From Cladocopium goreaui (taxonomy: Eukaryota > Sar > Dinophyceae > Suessiales > Symbiodiniaceae), in assembly GCA_947184155.2 (NCBI GenBank), contig CAMXCT020002668.1:1182714-1246713 (forward strand): a DNA stretch of 64,000 nt, read 5' to 3'. Both the position numbers and the translations under genes were made by a program. Under the pieces are notes generated by a model. It was not told the origin of the DNA. It saw nothing but the letters and a program-made list of their open reading frames with translations, and ran no database searches. Positions 43,397-54,544 of this stretch are shown here, in pieces. Each line of letters starts with the position of its first letter. Positions within the stretch are counted from its first letter, which is position 1.

Positions 43397-43532
43397 GATG
43401 TATATATATATATACATATATATATATATTGATTACCAACAATAGAAATAGAAATGTAGTCATTTTTTTTGCATACATGAGTTACATCAGTATTTTGCAC
43501 CTGTATGCATGCATAGATCCTCAGCGATATAT

Positions 43533-43645
43533 CTGGGGAAATTGTAACGACCTCACTGCTTTCCCTCACTGGACATCATGGTTAGGAAGGGGAATCATCC
43601 CCAAATAGCTTTATTTCAGGTTAGTGAAATATGATCATTTACCCA
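43533..43645. mobile_element. TIR-B element 6
   Basis: Ends CTGGGGAAATTG and CATTTACCCAG; flanked by ATATAT at 43527-43532 and 43646-43651. 113 bp, the typical length. Confidence 0.86.
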
Positions 43646-43674
43646 GATATATGATAGCCAATATTAGTATGTTG

Positions 43675-43883
43675 AAGGATTTAATGGAGTTAATGGGATA
43701 TACTGGGGTTTAATGGGATTTAATGGGATGTAATGGGATTTAAAACGATTTAATGGGATTTAAGGGGATTTAATGGGATTTAATGAGATTTAATGGGATT
43801 TAATGGGATTTAATGGGATTTATTGAGATTTAATGGGATTGAATTGGATTTAATGAGATTTAATGGGGTTTAATGGGATATTT
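43675..43883. repeat. 10-bp minisatellite GATTTAATGG
   Basis: About 20 units with G/A variation. Confidence 0.93.
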
Positions 43884-43910
43884 TGGATATATAATAGATA
43901 TACCCTCTGG

Positions 43911-44006
43911 TAATTCAACATAGCTATTGAACATGGCCATGGAAATAGTTGATTTTGCCATGAAGAATGCTGATGTTCCATAGTTATGTTAGTTTACCAG
44001 AGGGTA
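43911..44006. mobile_element. TIR-A element 18
   Basis: Tips TACCCTCTGGTAATTCAAC and GTTTACCAGAGGGTA. Confidence 0.88.
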
Positions 44007-44304
44007 TATCTCTATCTATACATATATATATATATTATCTATTATGTTATATATGTATATGTATCGATCTATCATATCTAATTATTATGTATAAAACTGT
44101 ATATATGTATGTGTGTGTGGATACTAAATATGATGTGGATATATGTATTCTTAATTCTTAATATTGTTGAACTTGAATATACATTATATATTATGTAAGA
44201 ATACAGTATATGTAAGACTATATGTATGCGCAGATAAATTTTAACAAAACGTTTTTTTCCAAAGGATATGGGTGTTTGAATATGTTTGAACGGGGCTTAT
44301 TTAG

Positions 44305-44364
44305 GGTTATTTAGTTGATGAGTTGATGCTTGGTGACGAAGTAGTGTTATCCCAGCTGGTTGAG
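44305..44364 (+). CDS. Exon, gene C
   Basis: Acceptor GCTTATTTAG, phase 0, 20 codons GYLVDELMLGDEVVLSQLVE, ending at AG|GC. It joins the previous and following exons in frame to make one long helical segment. Confidence 0.6.
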
Positions 44365-45010
44365 GCTATGAACCAACCATAACCAAGTGGTATTTCACGG
44401 GACGGGTTAGTCTAGACGTATTTGTTCTTGATACCTCTAGGATGATAATCGTTGGGTATAGACTGGGTACTTGTTGGGTATAGGTCAAGATGAAACCACG
44501 TAACGGAACATGAGATATAGATGAATAGATGAACCAAGATGGATGATCTTTGCGAGGATTTTTCATGGCGGCCCATCGAGGTCGATGATTTACCTTGAAA
44601 TTGTGATTTTCAATGACCAGAAATATCAAATTACCAGAGGGTAAATCACAGATACTACTTGAATTTTACCATCAGGTTTTTCAATTTTACCGAACTTTCA
44701 AATTACCAGAGGGTCGATACTGAAGCCGATGTTCCGTTTGTCTGTCAATTGTGCAATCACCAGTTGGATCTTTGGAAAAAAAAGGAGCTGATGCTGGGAT
44801 GACCTATTCAATTCTGAAAGGTACTGCACACGATGTTTTAGAGCAATTCTTGGATCTTGTCAAAATTTGCCAAGTAGTTCGGACATTATAAACCCTCATA
44901 AGTGGTACGGTATTAATTACCCCATATAGATTCTACAACTTTCAAATTCTGGCAACATCTAAGTATAGCACAACAAAAACTCATGGCAGCTTCTGCGAGT
45001 TCAGCGTTAG

Positions 45011-45082
45011 GCTCTACGGAAACACATGGAACTGCTGGAAGAGCAGCTTGGCTCTACGGGGTCCCTTTCAAGGTCTCCATAG
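45011..45082 (+). CDS. Terminal exon, gene C, coiled-coil-like
   Basis: Acceptor CAGCGTTAG, phase 0, ALRKHMELLEEQLGSTGSLS then RSP and TAG at 45080-45082. The heptad-like ALRKHMELLEEQL continues the helices of the two previous exons, and the stop is followed by no further supported frame until 45.8 kb. Confidence 0.65.
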   Translation, partial: ALRKHMELLEEQLGSTGSLSRSP

Positions 45083-45583
45083 AAATCGCAACCCCAAGTC
45101 GCAGTTGAAAACTAGCACTTTGCCAATCCAGTTCTTTGAGGCTATCCATACAACTGTAACTGGTGGCCCTCTAGTACCGGCCATTTGTATTCGTTTGTCA
45201 CGTGTATACACGTTGGTGTTGTTTGACATTGTTATTTAATGTTATGTAATGTTTTTATTGTTCTTATGTTGGAAGAGTCCCGGAAAGCAGGGCCTGCAAC
45301 TTACTTACTTATGACGTGCGCAGCTGGCAAGACAACATAATACCACTTTCATGTGCTGGTACGATGCTCTCTTCTCAATTTTCAGGAACCAAAAAGCACC
45401 AATTCATTTTACGATGTTCAGGATACATAATGTAAAAAAGGAACTTTCATGTTCATATTATTCTTATGATTTTGTCTCAGAAATGGTTCAGTTTCAACTT
45501 GCGAATATACCCTATTGATCCAAACACTGTCTGAGAAGGTACTCAATCCCCTGCCCTAAATCATACCCCAAATAAAATACTTC

Positions 45584-45710
45584 CTACAATGTGGCCCCCC
45601 CGAGTTATAAGTTGGTTTATAAGCCCCAGTAACTATAGTTATAAGTACCATAAACCATAGTTATTGGAGTTATAAACAAACTTAGCTATGTTGGGGGCCT
45701 CACATTGTAG
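45584..45710. mobile_element. TIR-F element 2
   Basis: Ends CTACAATGTGGCCCCCC and GGGGGCCTCACATTGTAG; inner arms AGTTATAAGTTGGTTTATAA. The best full-length copy of the family. Confidence 0.9.
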
Positions 45711-45790
45711 GGATATATTTAAAACAGAAGCCTTTGCTTCACCACAGAATGCCCGAAGTGTTCCACGAGATTGAGCGCTCAGTGACTCAG

Positions 45791-45851
45791 GCAGACCTTT
45801 CTCGTAGCTCGAGCACTTGCTGAACACGTCACAGATGTGGCCACAAGCGGG
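45791..45851 (+). CDS. ALA-module exon, gene D
   Basis: Acceptor GTGACTCAG, one base, then QTFLVARALAEHVTDVATSG, donor GTCCTT, phase 0 at the end. FLVARALAEHV is nearly the same as FLLVSRALAEHVLSAL in the exon at 54162, which supports the frame and strand. Confidence 0.72.
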
Positions 45852-45875
45852 GTCCTTTGGCAATTTGTTTTGTGT

Positions 45876-45965
45876 GATCCCCAAGTTATGGATGGTTTCT
45901 TTCATGGAAAATCATATCAAATATGGATGATAAATGGGGTATCCCTATAACTTAGGAAACATCCA
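45876..45965. mobile_element. TIR-E-like element
   Basis: Contains TTATGGATGGTTTCTTTCAT, GGGGTATCCC and TAGGAAACATCC; the left end is diverged. Confidence 0.55.
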
Positions 45966-46193
45966 TCTTCTCATGAAATGTGGGTTTCTCCAAAAGTGGG
46001 GAAAAATATCAAAAACCACATTTATGTATGGATAATTATGGATACATAAGAAAACCTTGTAGACATGATATACTGATATAGCCTTTTTCAACATGACAAT
46101 TTTCAAGGAAGCCCTGGATTCGATGTGGCACAATTCAAATTTTTGAGGCATCCAACAAAAATTGAACCCCACACAGCTTAACATATTTAAATC

Positions 46194-46293
46194 CCCTATG
46201 GATCCAGCCGTAGCTTCTTAGGAAGTATGACTGGGGTATGATGACTAGGGGGTGTTTTGTACCTTCTCAGACAGTGGCCATGGATCCATAGGG
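46194..46293. mobile_element. TIR-D element 2
   Basis: Ends CCCTATGGATCCAGCCGTAG and CCATGGATCCATAGGG; internal AGTATGACTGGGGTATGATG. Confidence 0.88.
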
Positions 46294-46383
46294 AATATAT
46301 TTCAAGTGACCTATGCCATCCTATGCCGCCCTTTCTCGCACCACTAGTGGTTGACCCGTATAGAGCACAGTTCCGTTGCTAAG

Positions 46384-46446
46384 GACGTGGTGGCTTCTGC
46401 GTTGGCGCAGCACTTGCTGTGTCCGATCAACGAGACCGAGCAAGAA
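46384..46446 (+). CDS. ALA-module exon, gene D
   Basis: Acceptor TTGCTAAG, 21 codons in phase 0, DVVASALAQHLLCPINETEQ then E, donor GTGGTT. It aligns with DVARALARHIE (58869) and ATALAQHMLAE (47363). Confidence 0.72.
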
Positions 46447-46764
46447 GTGGTTTTTTGCCCGTGCAGAAAGCCCTGTGCACTGGGGATATACAATGGGGAT
46501 GCGGGTAGTAGGAATAGGTTGACTAGCCATTGATGGGATGCAAAACTCATCATTTATAGGTGTTTTAACCGAAAAGATATGAGGATATGCTGATGAATGA
46601 AGATTGGTTGATGATTATGATTTTCGGGGGTGATACTACCCTGCATATATTTTCTGAAGCAACCAATGTAGTGGGTTCAGACAGTTTTGAACAGTGCTGA
46701 ATTGGATTTCTTCATCGTTGGGGTAAATGTAGTCAAGTGAGTCGAGAGACCTTTTTTTCAACAA

Positions 46765-46879
46765 TACCCTCTGGTTATTTAACATAGCCATGTAAAATGG
46801 TCCATTTACAGATGATTTTCCCATGAAAACCTCCATTTATCAGGGATTTTCCATGGCTATGTTAAATGACCAGATGGTA
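46765..46879. mobile_element. TIR-A element 20
   Basis: Left TACCCTCTGGTTATTTAAC; right GTTAAATGACCAGATGGTA. Confidence 0.85.
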
Positions 46880-47362
46880 AAAGAAGCCCATTCTGGTGGG
46901 TATGTGGAGCCTCGTATGTTTGGCCTGCAATGCGTGGTTGAATCTGTACATCAGTTCTAGTTTGTTGCGGCATAGGATCCCTTCCATGATACAATATTTG
47001 ATATCCCCAAATGCAAACATGGATTTAGTCTTGGATCCATATACAGTATTTTGAGGGCCCAATTTGAGGGAATTGAATATTCAGCAGATGGGATCATATC
47101 CACACTATCATTATAATTATATATATAATTATATATATATATGATTATATATGTACAGCGCCCGCACCTTTCTCTACCTTCTGCCGAACATCCCCTACAA
47201 TCAACTAATTTTATGTATTTGGATCAAACACCCCATTTTGGGCTGTTAAACCTTTACATGAACCCAATTTTAGAGACTAAACAAAACAACTACATTCCTT
47301 TATTGCTGGCCGAATCTTTGTTGGTCAAATCCTCCATGATATCGGGCTGGGATCAACTCAAG

Positions 47363-47449
47363 GCTACAGCCCTGGCGCAACACATGTTGGCAGAGGGGGA
47401 GTGCAGCTTGGCTGAATCGAAACGGGAAACACGACGAGCTAAAGATTGA
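47363..47449 (+). CDS. ALA-module exon, gene D
   Basis: Acceptor CAACTCAAG, phase 0, ATALAQHMLAEGECSLAE then SKRETRRAKD and TGA at 47447-47449. ATALAQHML matches the module. As other module exons follow, the stop is probably past the true donor; a GC at 47438 is one candidate. Confidence 0.65.
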   Translation, partial: ATALAQHMLAEGECSLAESKRETRRAKD

Positions 47450-47561
47450 AAATTTGCTACAGCTTGTCATGAGAATCTTCAACAAAACTGGAATCAGAAA
47501 CTTGCATTGGGAAGTCTTGGCCTTTCAAACAACACATTATTTGCACGCGCAGCCGTCCCAG

Positions 47562-47629
47562 GTGATGGTGTCCTTCCACCGGGCAGAACACCTTCGTCCT
47601 GTGCCCTGGCGGGGACCAGTTGGGATGAG
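47562..47629 (+). CDS. Possible exon, gene D
   Basis: Acceptor CGTCCCAG and good donor GTCAGT. Two frames are open: VMVSFHRAEHLRPVPWRG and DGVLPPGRTPSSCALAGTSW. The second contains CALAG and fits the module better. Confidence 0.45.
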
Positions 47630-47792
47630 GTCAGTGAAATGGTGGGGGACTATGATGGTATTTATATATGAAAATATATCGGGGCTATCAGGGGGACAGT
47701 GTAGCTTTGGTCATCCACAGAAATATATATATATATAATTATATATAATTATATATATATGATTATATATATATAATTGAACATCATCATAT

Positions 47793-47905
47793 CCCTATGG
47801 ATATCTATGGATCCAGCCGTAGCTTCTAAACGGAAGTATGACTGGGGTATGATGATTTAGGGGGTGTCCCAGCCGTACCTTCTCAGTGGCCATGGATCCA
47901 TAGGG
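47793..47905. mobile_element. TIR-D element 3
   Basis: Ends CCCTATGGATATC and GGATCCATAGGG; interior TGGATCCAGCCGTAGCTTCT and ACTGGGGTATGATGA. A short duplication of the tip is present on the left. Confidence 0.85.
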
Positions 47906-48073
47906 CTGGTGATGGTGGAATTCACAGGGAATCGATGTGTCTCGTCGGTGAAATCATCATTGGGTGTGTCCCCTGGTAGACATGGGTTAAAACAACCCCC
48001 AAGAAACAGCGAAACAAAAAAACAACACGTTTGAACCAATCAATAGCTTCTATCACTTTAACAGACTTACAGT

Positions 48074-48183
48074 AGAGGTTTCCTAAGTCATTGGGGGTTC
48101 ATCCAAGCCATGAATGACTACTTTAGTTTTCCCAACAAAACCATGGTGACTAAGGGGATACTTCCATTTTAGAACACCCCTCT
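48074..48183. mobile_element. TIR-E element 6
   Basis: Left AGAGGTTTCCTAAGTCATTG; the right end is decayed (TTTTAGAACACCCCTCT). Confidence 0.65.
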
Positions 48184-48233
48184 AATGGCTCGCGCCTTCT
48201 CTGGTATTGGAAGCGGAAACTCTGCTCCTTCCA

Positions 48234-48354
48234 GGTAGCCGCAGTTCTCGTTCTCGGGACATCCATAGCACCGGAGATTCCAGTGCGCAAGACTCTTGCG
48301 AAGCTAGAGCAATGGCCAGCCGCTTATTGTTCCTTGCTGCAGCCTTGATGAACA
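48234..48354 (+). CDS. Ser-rich plus ALA-module exon, gene D, duplicate 1
   Basis: Acceptor CCTTCCAG, two bases GT, then SRSSRSRDIHSTGDSSAQDS, then CEARAMASRLLFLAAALMN. The exon at 52145 starts with the same two bases after AG and reads CRDVHSAGGSSAGDSQEA then QALASRLLPL, so the two are duplicated exons in the same phase. The donor is unclear. Confidence 0.75.
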
Positions 48355-48458
48355 GAAGATACCCAACCTGGTTATGTTGATTTAAAGCCATCAAAACCGA
48401 AACCCATGGGTTAAATGGGTGATGACTAATGGTGGTTGAATGGAGATCTAATGGGATT

Positions 48459-48592
48459 TACCCAACCTGGTTATTTTCCTAACAGTTCGCCATGGTTTTG
48501 CCATGGCCCATTTATCGAAATAGATGATAAACACCGAACTTAATAGCATGGGTGGATCTTTCCATGGCGAACTGTGAAATAACCAGATGGTA
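48459..48592. mobile_element. TIR-A element 21, diverged
   Basis: Left TACCCAACCTGGTTATTT, right AAATAACCAGATGGTA; inner arms CAGTTCGCCATGG and CCATGGCGAACTG pair well. Confidence 0.75.
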
Positions 48593-48948
48593 TATGGGTT
48601 CAGTTTAAGAAAGCTGTTCCGAATTAAGCAAGGTTTGTTTCCGAAGGATTGACGGTTAGCAATTACAACATTGGGGGTTCACAGTCACAAACATGGGAGT
48701 CGACCACCAAAAACTATGGGATTCACTTGGGTGGACACTTAAAATAAATTAATTAAACTAGTATGTTGACTTTTTGTTTTGCACCTTTTGTTGCCTCGCA
48801 TGTTACAGATTCATCAGTGTGAAATGCCATTTGTTTCAAAGATTTGCCACTGCCAAGAGAAGTCGAAAATTGTGATCTTCTATCATAGTTATTTAATCCA
48901 GCTCTGCCCATTCCGAAAAATTGTTTCAACTTCTGTTTTTTTGATCAG

Positions 48949-49147
48949 ACATTGAGATCCAAAGTCTTATGGTGTCAGATGCTTTCAACAGTCTTACTCG
49001 CAGGATACTGACCTTGCCCAAAGGAACTGCAGAGGTTCACTTTTGTTTCACCAGCCCATTGTCCCCATTATCCTTCGACCCCAGCTGTCAACTCCTCAAC
49101 ACTAACTGCTGGTTTTCTGTGTGTCCTTTTTTGCACACAGATTTTTG
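48949..49147 (+). CDS. Exon or exons, gene D
   Basis: Acceptor TTTTTTTGATCAG, two bases, then an open frame to TGA: IEIQSLMVSDAFNSLTRRIL, TLPKGTAEVHFCFTSP and so on. The first part is strongly helical. A donor may lie near 49028 (AAAG|GAACTG, GA type). Confidence 0.5.
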
Positions 49148-49221
49148 AGAAGAACGATTGTTCGAGAAGAATGCGCAAAGTTGTGTTTAAACATGCAACC
49201 CTAGCCATTCTTCTCAAAAAT
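49141..49221. other. Inverted repeat of 14-bp arms
   Basis: ATTTTTGAGAAGAA pairs with TTCTTCTCAAAAAT. Several GAGAACGATTGC motifs follow to 49330. One copy only. Confidence 0.6.
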
Positions 49222-49689
49222 CCTTCTCAAGAATCCTTCTCCTCACTTTTTTTGGTGAAAAACTGTTCTGCAATTTCCACCAGAGAAATTTCTGATGAGA
49301 ACGATTGCTCTCGTGAGAACGATTGCGTCTCGTGAGACCGATCTTTGATTGAAATGTGCGAGAGAACGATGCAATGTCACTTCACAGGGGGGAGCTTGAT
49401 CATTGTCATTTTTTTGGGGCCAAACATGTGCTCAAACATGGCCCATGAGAATGGTGAGTGACTTAACATGCACTTTCCCAGTGAGAATGTGTAATCACAG
49501 CTTAGAAGTTATGTTGAATTACCAGAGGGCAATGTCTAGACCCTAAGAACAAAAACAATTCTTTGAGGCAAATCAAAACCACATGTGGTCAGATTAGGGC
49601 TGGTGTATGATTGGATTTACAACATTAGGCCACACAATGGTGGCATGTCTTATGGGTACTGCCATGACCGGTATGGCATTGTATGACAC

Positions 49690-49990
49690 CGGAGGGATCC
49701 GGAGGGTTTGGTCCGATTGAATATCCCCATTATATCCCACTATACACAATCTATATACCCACTACTGTATCTATCCACTATATTATATATTATATATATA
49801 TATTAGTATGTTATTGTATATCTATATATAACTATTATATATATATTGTATATTATATATATATTATATATTATATATATATTATATATATATATTATAT
49901 ATATATAATATATATATATATATATTATATATTATAATATATATATATATTGTACTATTATCTATAGTATATGTATATATATATATATTA
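49690..49990. repeat. Long TA-rich tract
   Basis: About 250 bases of almost pure A/T with TATATATTATA patterns. No coding support. Confidence 0.85.
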
Positions 49991-49999
49991 TATTAAAGG

Positions 50000-50980
50000 T
50001 TTTATTATTCCATTACATATCATTAAAATGACTCACATCAACTGCTGGGCCTGCCATTTTGATCAGCCTGAGGTTCTTTCACGTGCAGGACACCGGGTTA
50101 ACCCATAGTGAGATAACTCCTCTGTTTAACCATATGGTTATCACCCATATAATATGGTTAATATTATGGTGATCCCATATATGATTAATATCTCATATGT
50201 GATAGAGCAGCATGGTCATTTCACAAGAGCAACTAATGATATTAGGGTGGTTTAAGTGAAATGGGGCTTTTTTCCCTGGCCTAACATCAAAAAGACCTCT
50301 AACAGAATAGCTTCATAAACCGCTGTATGAAATGATATGATTTTTATTTGTTGCTAGGATTTTATCAAAACCGACATGTAGCTTTAATCGAGCTACTGGA
50401 TCATGTAATTTGAGGCCATTTGACGTCAATTTCCAGAAATGAAAGAGACTGGCCCTCAAAGATCAAGGGTACCAAGGGTAGCAAGCATTTTAACCCCATA
50501 GAATTGAAGTGAAACCTATGGATTAAGGGTCCTTTAAAGGATAGAACCGTACATTAGAATCAACCTAGCGGGCATTCAAAATGCTCTGTGTATGGAGTAT
50601 GTTTGAACAGCAACTACTATCGACACAAAAAAATAACTCATTCACGCAAATGTACACCACATGGAGCATTTTATTTTGAGAATGTCTTAATCCTGAAAGC
50701 AACCAAAAACATGGGAGCATGTTGGGTGTTTTGATTTCTTTCAGCATTGAGAGCTCATTCATGGGTAAGATTGCAACATAGATTAACATGTTGTTTTACA
50801 TTTAATATATTGCTTAATATCTTAATATGTTTACATTTGCTGTTGACATATTAGGACATACTAATAAGATCTAATAAGATATTTGAATAATTATTCCATA
50901 TTCATATATGTTTAAAAACAAAAGCGTTACAACAATATAACAATTATAATATGTTATAGTATGTTGCAAATTTACAATTA
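50000..50980. other. No supported gene
   Basis: Ordinary AT-rich DNA; no element ends, no exon with both splice signals. Confidence 0.45.
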
Positions 50981-50986
50981 TAATAT

Positions 50987-51504
50987 AGTGACGGACAATC
51001 ACTTAGAACGTATTTTTTTTTTCCATTTTTTTTTTCCGTACTTAGAACGTAGCAAAATTTCATCACTTAGAACGTAGGGAAAATTCATCACTTAGAACGT
51101 CAAAATATCACTTAGGCCCATTTATCACTTAGAACGTAAACCAACACTTAGAACGTGCTAAGTGATTGTCCGCACTTGTAAACAATTGTCAGCATATGTA
51201 TGCACACGTATATATATATATACACATAGCTTCTTGAAGTGCGTCACCAATACATGTCTATTTGGTCCCTGAGTGGCTTCGCTGAGTGCGGCAACATGAT
51301 TTCACAAGCCTTTCCACTATCATCAGTGACCTAGACACGTTCTAAGTGTTAAATCCCCGGTACGTTCTAAGTGATGAATCTTGATATTTGGACGTTCTAA
51401 GTGTATGGTTTTCGACGTTCTAAGTGCAAGGCTTAGAACGTAAAAAAAGCAGTAATATTCAGATTTTTTTTTCCAAAATACGTTCTAAGTGATTGTCCGT
51501 CACT
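50987..51504. mobile_element. 518-bp non-autonomous DNA transposon with subterminal motif arrays
   Basis: Perfect inverted ends of about 30 bp beginning AGTGACGGACAATCACTTAG. Inside the left end the 12-bp motif CACTTAGAACGT recurs at 51000, 51064, 51089, 51126 and 51145 (a diverged copy at 51040 and a partial one at 51109); inside the right end its complement recurs at 51337, 51362, 51392, 51415 and 51480. Motifs on the two sides face each other. No transposase frame is present. Flanks are TA-rich, so the target duplication is unclear. Confidence 0.93.
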
Positions 51505-51564
51505 ATATATTATAATGTCTCGTGCCACTGTCTTCTTATTGTTCCATGTTTTTTTTCTCTCCAG

Positions 51565-51595
51565 GACGCACGACCTGCCTCCGGAGGCTCCGGAG
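51565..51595 (+). CDS. Gly/Ser-rich micro-exon, gene D
   Basis: A strong acceptor TTTCTCTCCAG and donor GTCGGG enclose DARPASGGSG plus one base. The next exon at 52145 begins with two bases, so the join is in frame and continues the Ser/Gly-rich linker. Confidence 0.6.
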
Positions 51596-52144
51596 GTCGG
51601 GTCGAAGGAGAGATGTTTTTTTAAGGACACCCGAAATAGATAGAAAACCATAGGAAAACCATAGGAAATACATATGTTATACATATGTTATGTGTTTTTT
51701 CCGGATTTTTTTCCAGGATGGGTAACTTTTCAGGATGGGTGACTATACATCCTGATCCATCCTGGGGTTTTCCATCCTGGAAACACGACTTTTCCCTGTT
51801 GCTGGAAGGATTACTACTATATAGGCTTGACTCCTGATCATTGGGGGATAAAGAATGGTATATAGAAAGAACAATTTCCTGTAGATGTTCCCTGAGAATC
51901 AATGTGTTGAACAAATTTTATATTCTGCGGCCCTCCCGCAATGTAAGTCTGGTGGTGACTGCTGGTGGGTTCAGGAATAACCACCAAAAAAACACAGATT
52001 TGTGTTTTCTACAACTCATTTAACAATTGGGTCAGGAACAATTGAAGAGACAAAAACTTGGTTAAGGGACAATTATTACATAGGGATCATTTGTCAGCGC
52101 CTGTTTACACTTCTTCTTGCCGCAGCATCCGATATCCCCTGCAG

Positions 52145-52293
52145 GTAGCAGACCAAGCAGACCCACGAGTGGTTCAAAGAGTTGTCGGGACGTGCACAGT
52201 GCGGGCGGGTCCAGTGCAGGCGATAGCCAGGAAGCACAAGCGTTGGCGAGTCGTTTGTTGCCACTCGTCGCCAAGGAATTGTGGGATCATGGA
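52145..52293 (+). CDS. Ser-rich plus ALA-module exon, gene D, duplicate 2
   Basis: Acceptor CCCCTGCAG, two bases GT, then SRPSRPTSGSKSCRDVHSAG, GSSAGDSQEAQALASRLLPL and VAKELWDHG, donor GTTTCT, ending in phase 0. It is homologous to the exon at 48234 along its whole length and has a longer Ser/Arg linker. Confidence 0.78.
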
Positions 52294-52371
52294 GTTTCTA
52301 GCACATTGAGATGATGTGAAGTAATGATTCTGGTGTTTTTTTTTACGCTGATATTTTGCAGTTATATTTTA

Positions 52372-52476
52372 TACCCTCTGGTAAACTAACATAACTATGG
52401 AAAATCACAATTGCTAGTGGGTAAATCAACTATAAATGGCCATTTTCAATAGCTTTTTGTATGTTTACCAGAGGGT
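52372..52476. mobile_element. TIR-A element 22
   Basis: Tips TACCCTCTGGTAAAC and GTTTACCAGAGGGTA. Confidence 0.9.
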
Positions 52477-52479
52477 ACA

Positions 52480-53560
52480 TCCTGGATCTTCAAACGCCCA
52501 TCTATGTTTTGGTTGCTGCGGTTGTTGCACACTTTTGTTCGGAGTCGACCACAAAAAGTGGTAGTTTACCAAAACGAATGTTTTTGATTGTTTTTGAAAG
52601 AACTGGCATTGACATACATTAATTTGGGAATTTTGTGATTTTGTGGCCCAGAATGCCTTGATCCAGCAAAAATAGCTCTGGACCCCAGTGTGGGTTTCAA
52701 CAATTCCCTGATAGATTGTTCCATTGGATTTGGCTTGCGCAGGTTTGTTTCCAAGAGAGGTGACGACAGAAAACACCTAAAAAGTTTGTGCAAATCCTGA
52801 ATTTAAGCAAGAATCCGCGACTAATTTTGTGTTCAAAACGCCTACAACAACTCTCAAAACGCTAGCAAACCCATCAAACGGCTACAAACCAGGAAAAGTT
52901 GGTCAAATATGTTTTTTTGTTCTAATCCTGCCGTGGTTGTGCTGGTGGTCAATGACTCCTTCTGATAATTTGGATTGGCACTTTAGACATTGGACCATAG
53001 CTATGGTCAAAGCTAGGCGCCCTACCATGTTTCCAAGTCCCAAAGAAAAACGAAAAGACATGTACTGACATATCATAGGCCTCATCGCCATTGCACCTGC
53101 ATAGCTGGCTGAACCCACACGACCATTTTTTCTGGAAAAAACCAAATGGACTGTATATATTTTTTGGAAACGCCTAGTTTTAGCAGTACAATTCACATCG
53201 TCCAGATTTTTTTGGGTAGAACGAAGATCCAGGATGGGGTTAAAGCCCAGATATGAACCTCTAGGTCTTGTTAGTCATGAAATGATCAGTTGCTGGATGG
53301 TAGCTAGCGGAACTCTGAAGCCTGCCAGAGCAAGAAGTGTTTCATCTTTTATTCACTAATTTGTTCTATCATATCAAGATAGCATGTAGGTTACGTATGT
53401 GCATAGAAAAAAATGTTTGGACTACACCAGGACCATTTTGCACTAGACGGCATTGGGACCGGAAAAAAAAACGCTTCGATTCCAATCAGCTGAATTCTGA
53501 TCCCATTTGCTCAGGTTTCCTACAAAGTATTTGTTTTAGATAAACAGCCACATGAGGGTA
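52480..53560. other. Intronic stretch, one weak exon hint
   Basis: After GCTTGCGCAG at 52742 a frame reads FVSKRGDDRKHLKSLCKS, but it has no clear donor. Nothing else is supported. Confidence 0.4.
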
Positions 53561-53643
53561 GGAAATTGGTCATTTCACCCCTTCAATTTGCCCGTTATGT
53601 TATCCCATGCAGCCTGGACAACCCATGAACACCCTGTCACCAG

Positions 53644-53735
53644 GGGGTTGGGAGCATCCACTGGTATTTGGGGTGATCGACAACGCCGATCTAGTCGCGT
53701 TGTCGAGGTTCTTCCATGCCATGGAGCAGCGCTCA
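53644..53735 (+). CDS. ALA-module-like exon, gene D
   Basis: Acceptor CTGTCACCAG, two bases, then GWEHPLVFGVIDNADLVALS, then RFFHAMEQRS, donor GTAGCT, ending in phase 0 as the exon at 54162 needs. NADLVALSRFFHAM is a diverged module helix. Confidence 0.65.
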
Positions 53736-54012
53736 GTAGCTGAGCAAAGCAGTCAGAGTCGGCAGCGAATCGGACCGTGTTGATATCGTAAATTCCCCAT
53801 ATATTTGTTGCGTAAAGAACAAATTGCCGCTTCCGAAAGGTATGTTGAATCCTTGAAATTCGCACCAAAAACAGCCTCTAGACTTACAGATTGTAGTTCA
53901 CCTTCACACAGAGCTTTCAGTCGAAGCCCTTTACCAGTTATAGGACGATCATTCCTAAATGGGCTTATATTTTTGTTATAATTGACTTTATAAGTAGCAT
54001 TTTGGGCCATAA

Positions 54013-54112
54013 CTGGTTGGTGGTTTGGAACATTTTTTATTTTCCCCAATAGTTGGGATGATGATCCAATCTGACTTTCAGATTTTTCAGGGGGGTTGAA
54101 ACCACCAATTAG
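54013..54112. mobile_element. TIR-C element 6
   Basis: Ends CTGGTTGGTGGTTTGG and AAACCACCAATTAG; 4-bp duplication ATAA on both sides. Confidence 0.86.
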
Positions 54113-54161
54113 ATAACTGTAGTCCCCCTAAAATCCCTGCAATCCACTGCGCTCCATCGAG

Positions 54162-54281
54162 GCAACGCCTTCCGAAGGCCCCCAGGGCCCCCAGCCTCCG
54201 CCCGAGCGCCCGCGTGGTGCCAGCGGTGCGGAGTTTCTGTTGGTCTCGCGGGCCTTGGCGGAGCATGTGCTAAGTGCCTTG
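54162..54281 (+). CDS. Pro-rich linker plus ALA-module exon, gene D
   Basis: Acceptor CCATCGAG, 40 codons in phase 0: ATPSEGPQGPQPPPERPRG, then ASGAEFLLVSRALAEHVLSA and L, donor GTGATG. It is very GC-rich against AT-rich flanks. The second half matches the exon at 45791. Confidence 0.78.
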
Positions 54282-54544
54282 GTGATGACGTGGAGTTCAC
54301 GCAGATTTCAATGGATCCGAAATTGATGTAAAAACTACAGTAATTATATATTTATGAATTACATCTTATTACAGGTATAATTGGGTTTAAAGTTATAGTC
54401 ATAGTTATACATGAAAGTTATTGTTTATACATAATTTATACATGAATATTCCATGATTCATGAACGTTCTGACTTGGACTCTGACAGTTTTTCAGAACAG
54501 GCAAACCATGATGGTTGAAGCATAAGGAAGTGGAAGCTCCATAT

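Noticed and set aside
49683..49937. 84-codon frame rich in Tyr and Ile
   Set aside because: Almost entirely a TATATA tract; composition is an artefact.
51000..51160. Possible CRISPR or iteron origin
   Set aside because: The 12-bp motifs are unevenly spaced, inverted at the other end and bounded by inverted terminal repeats, which fits a transposon.
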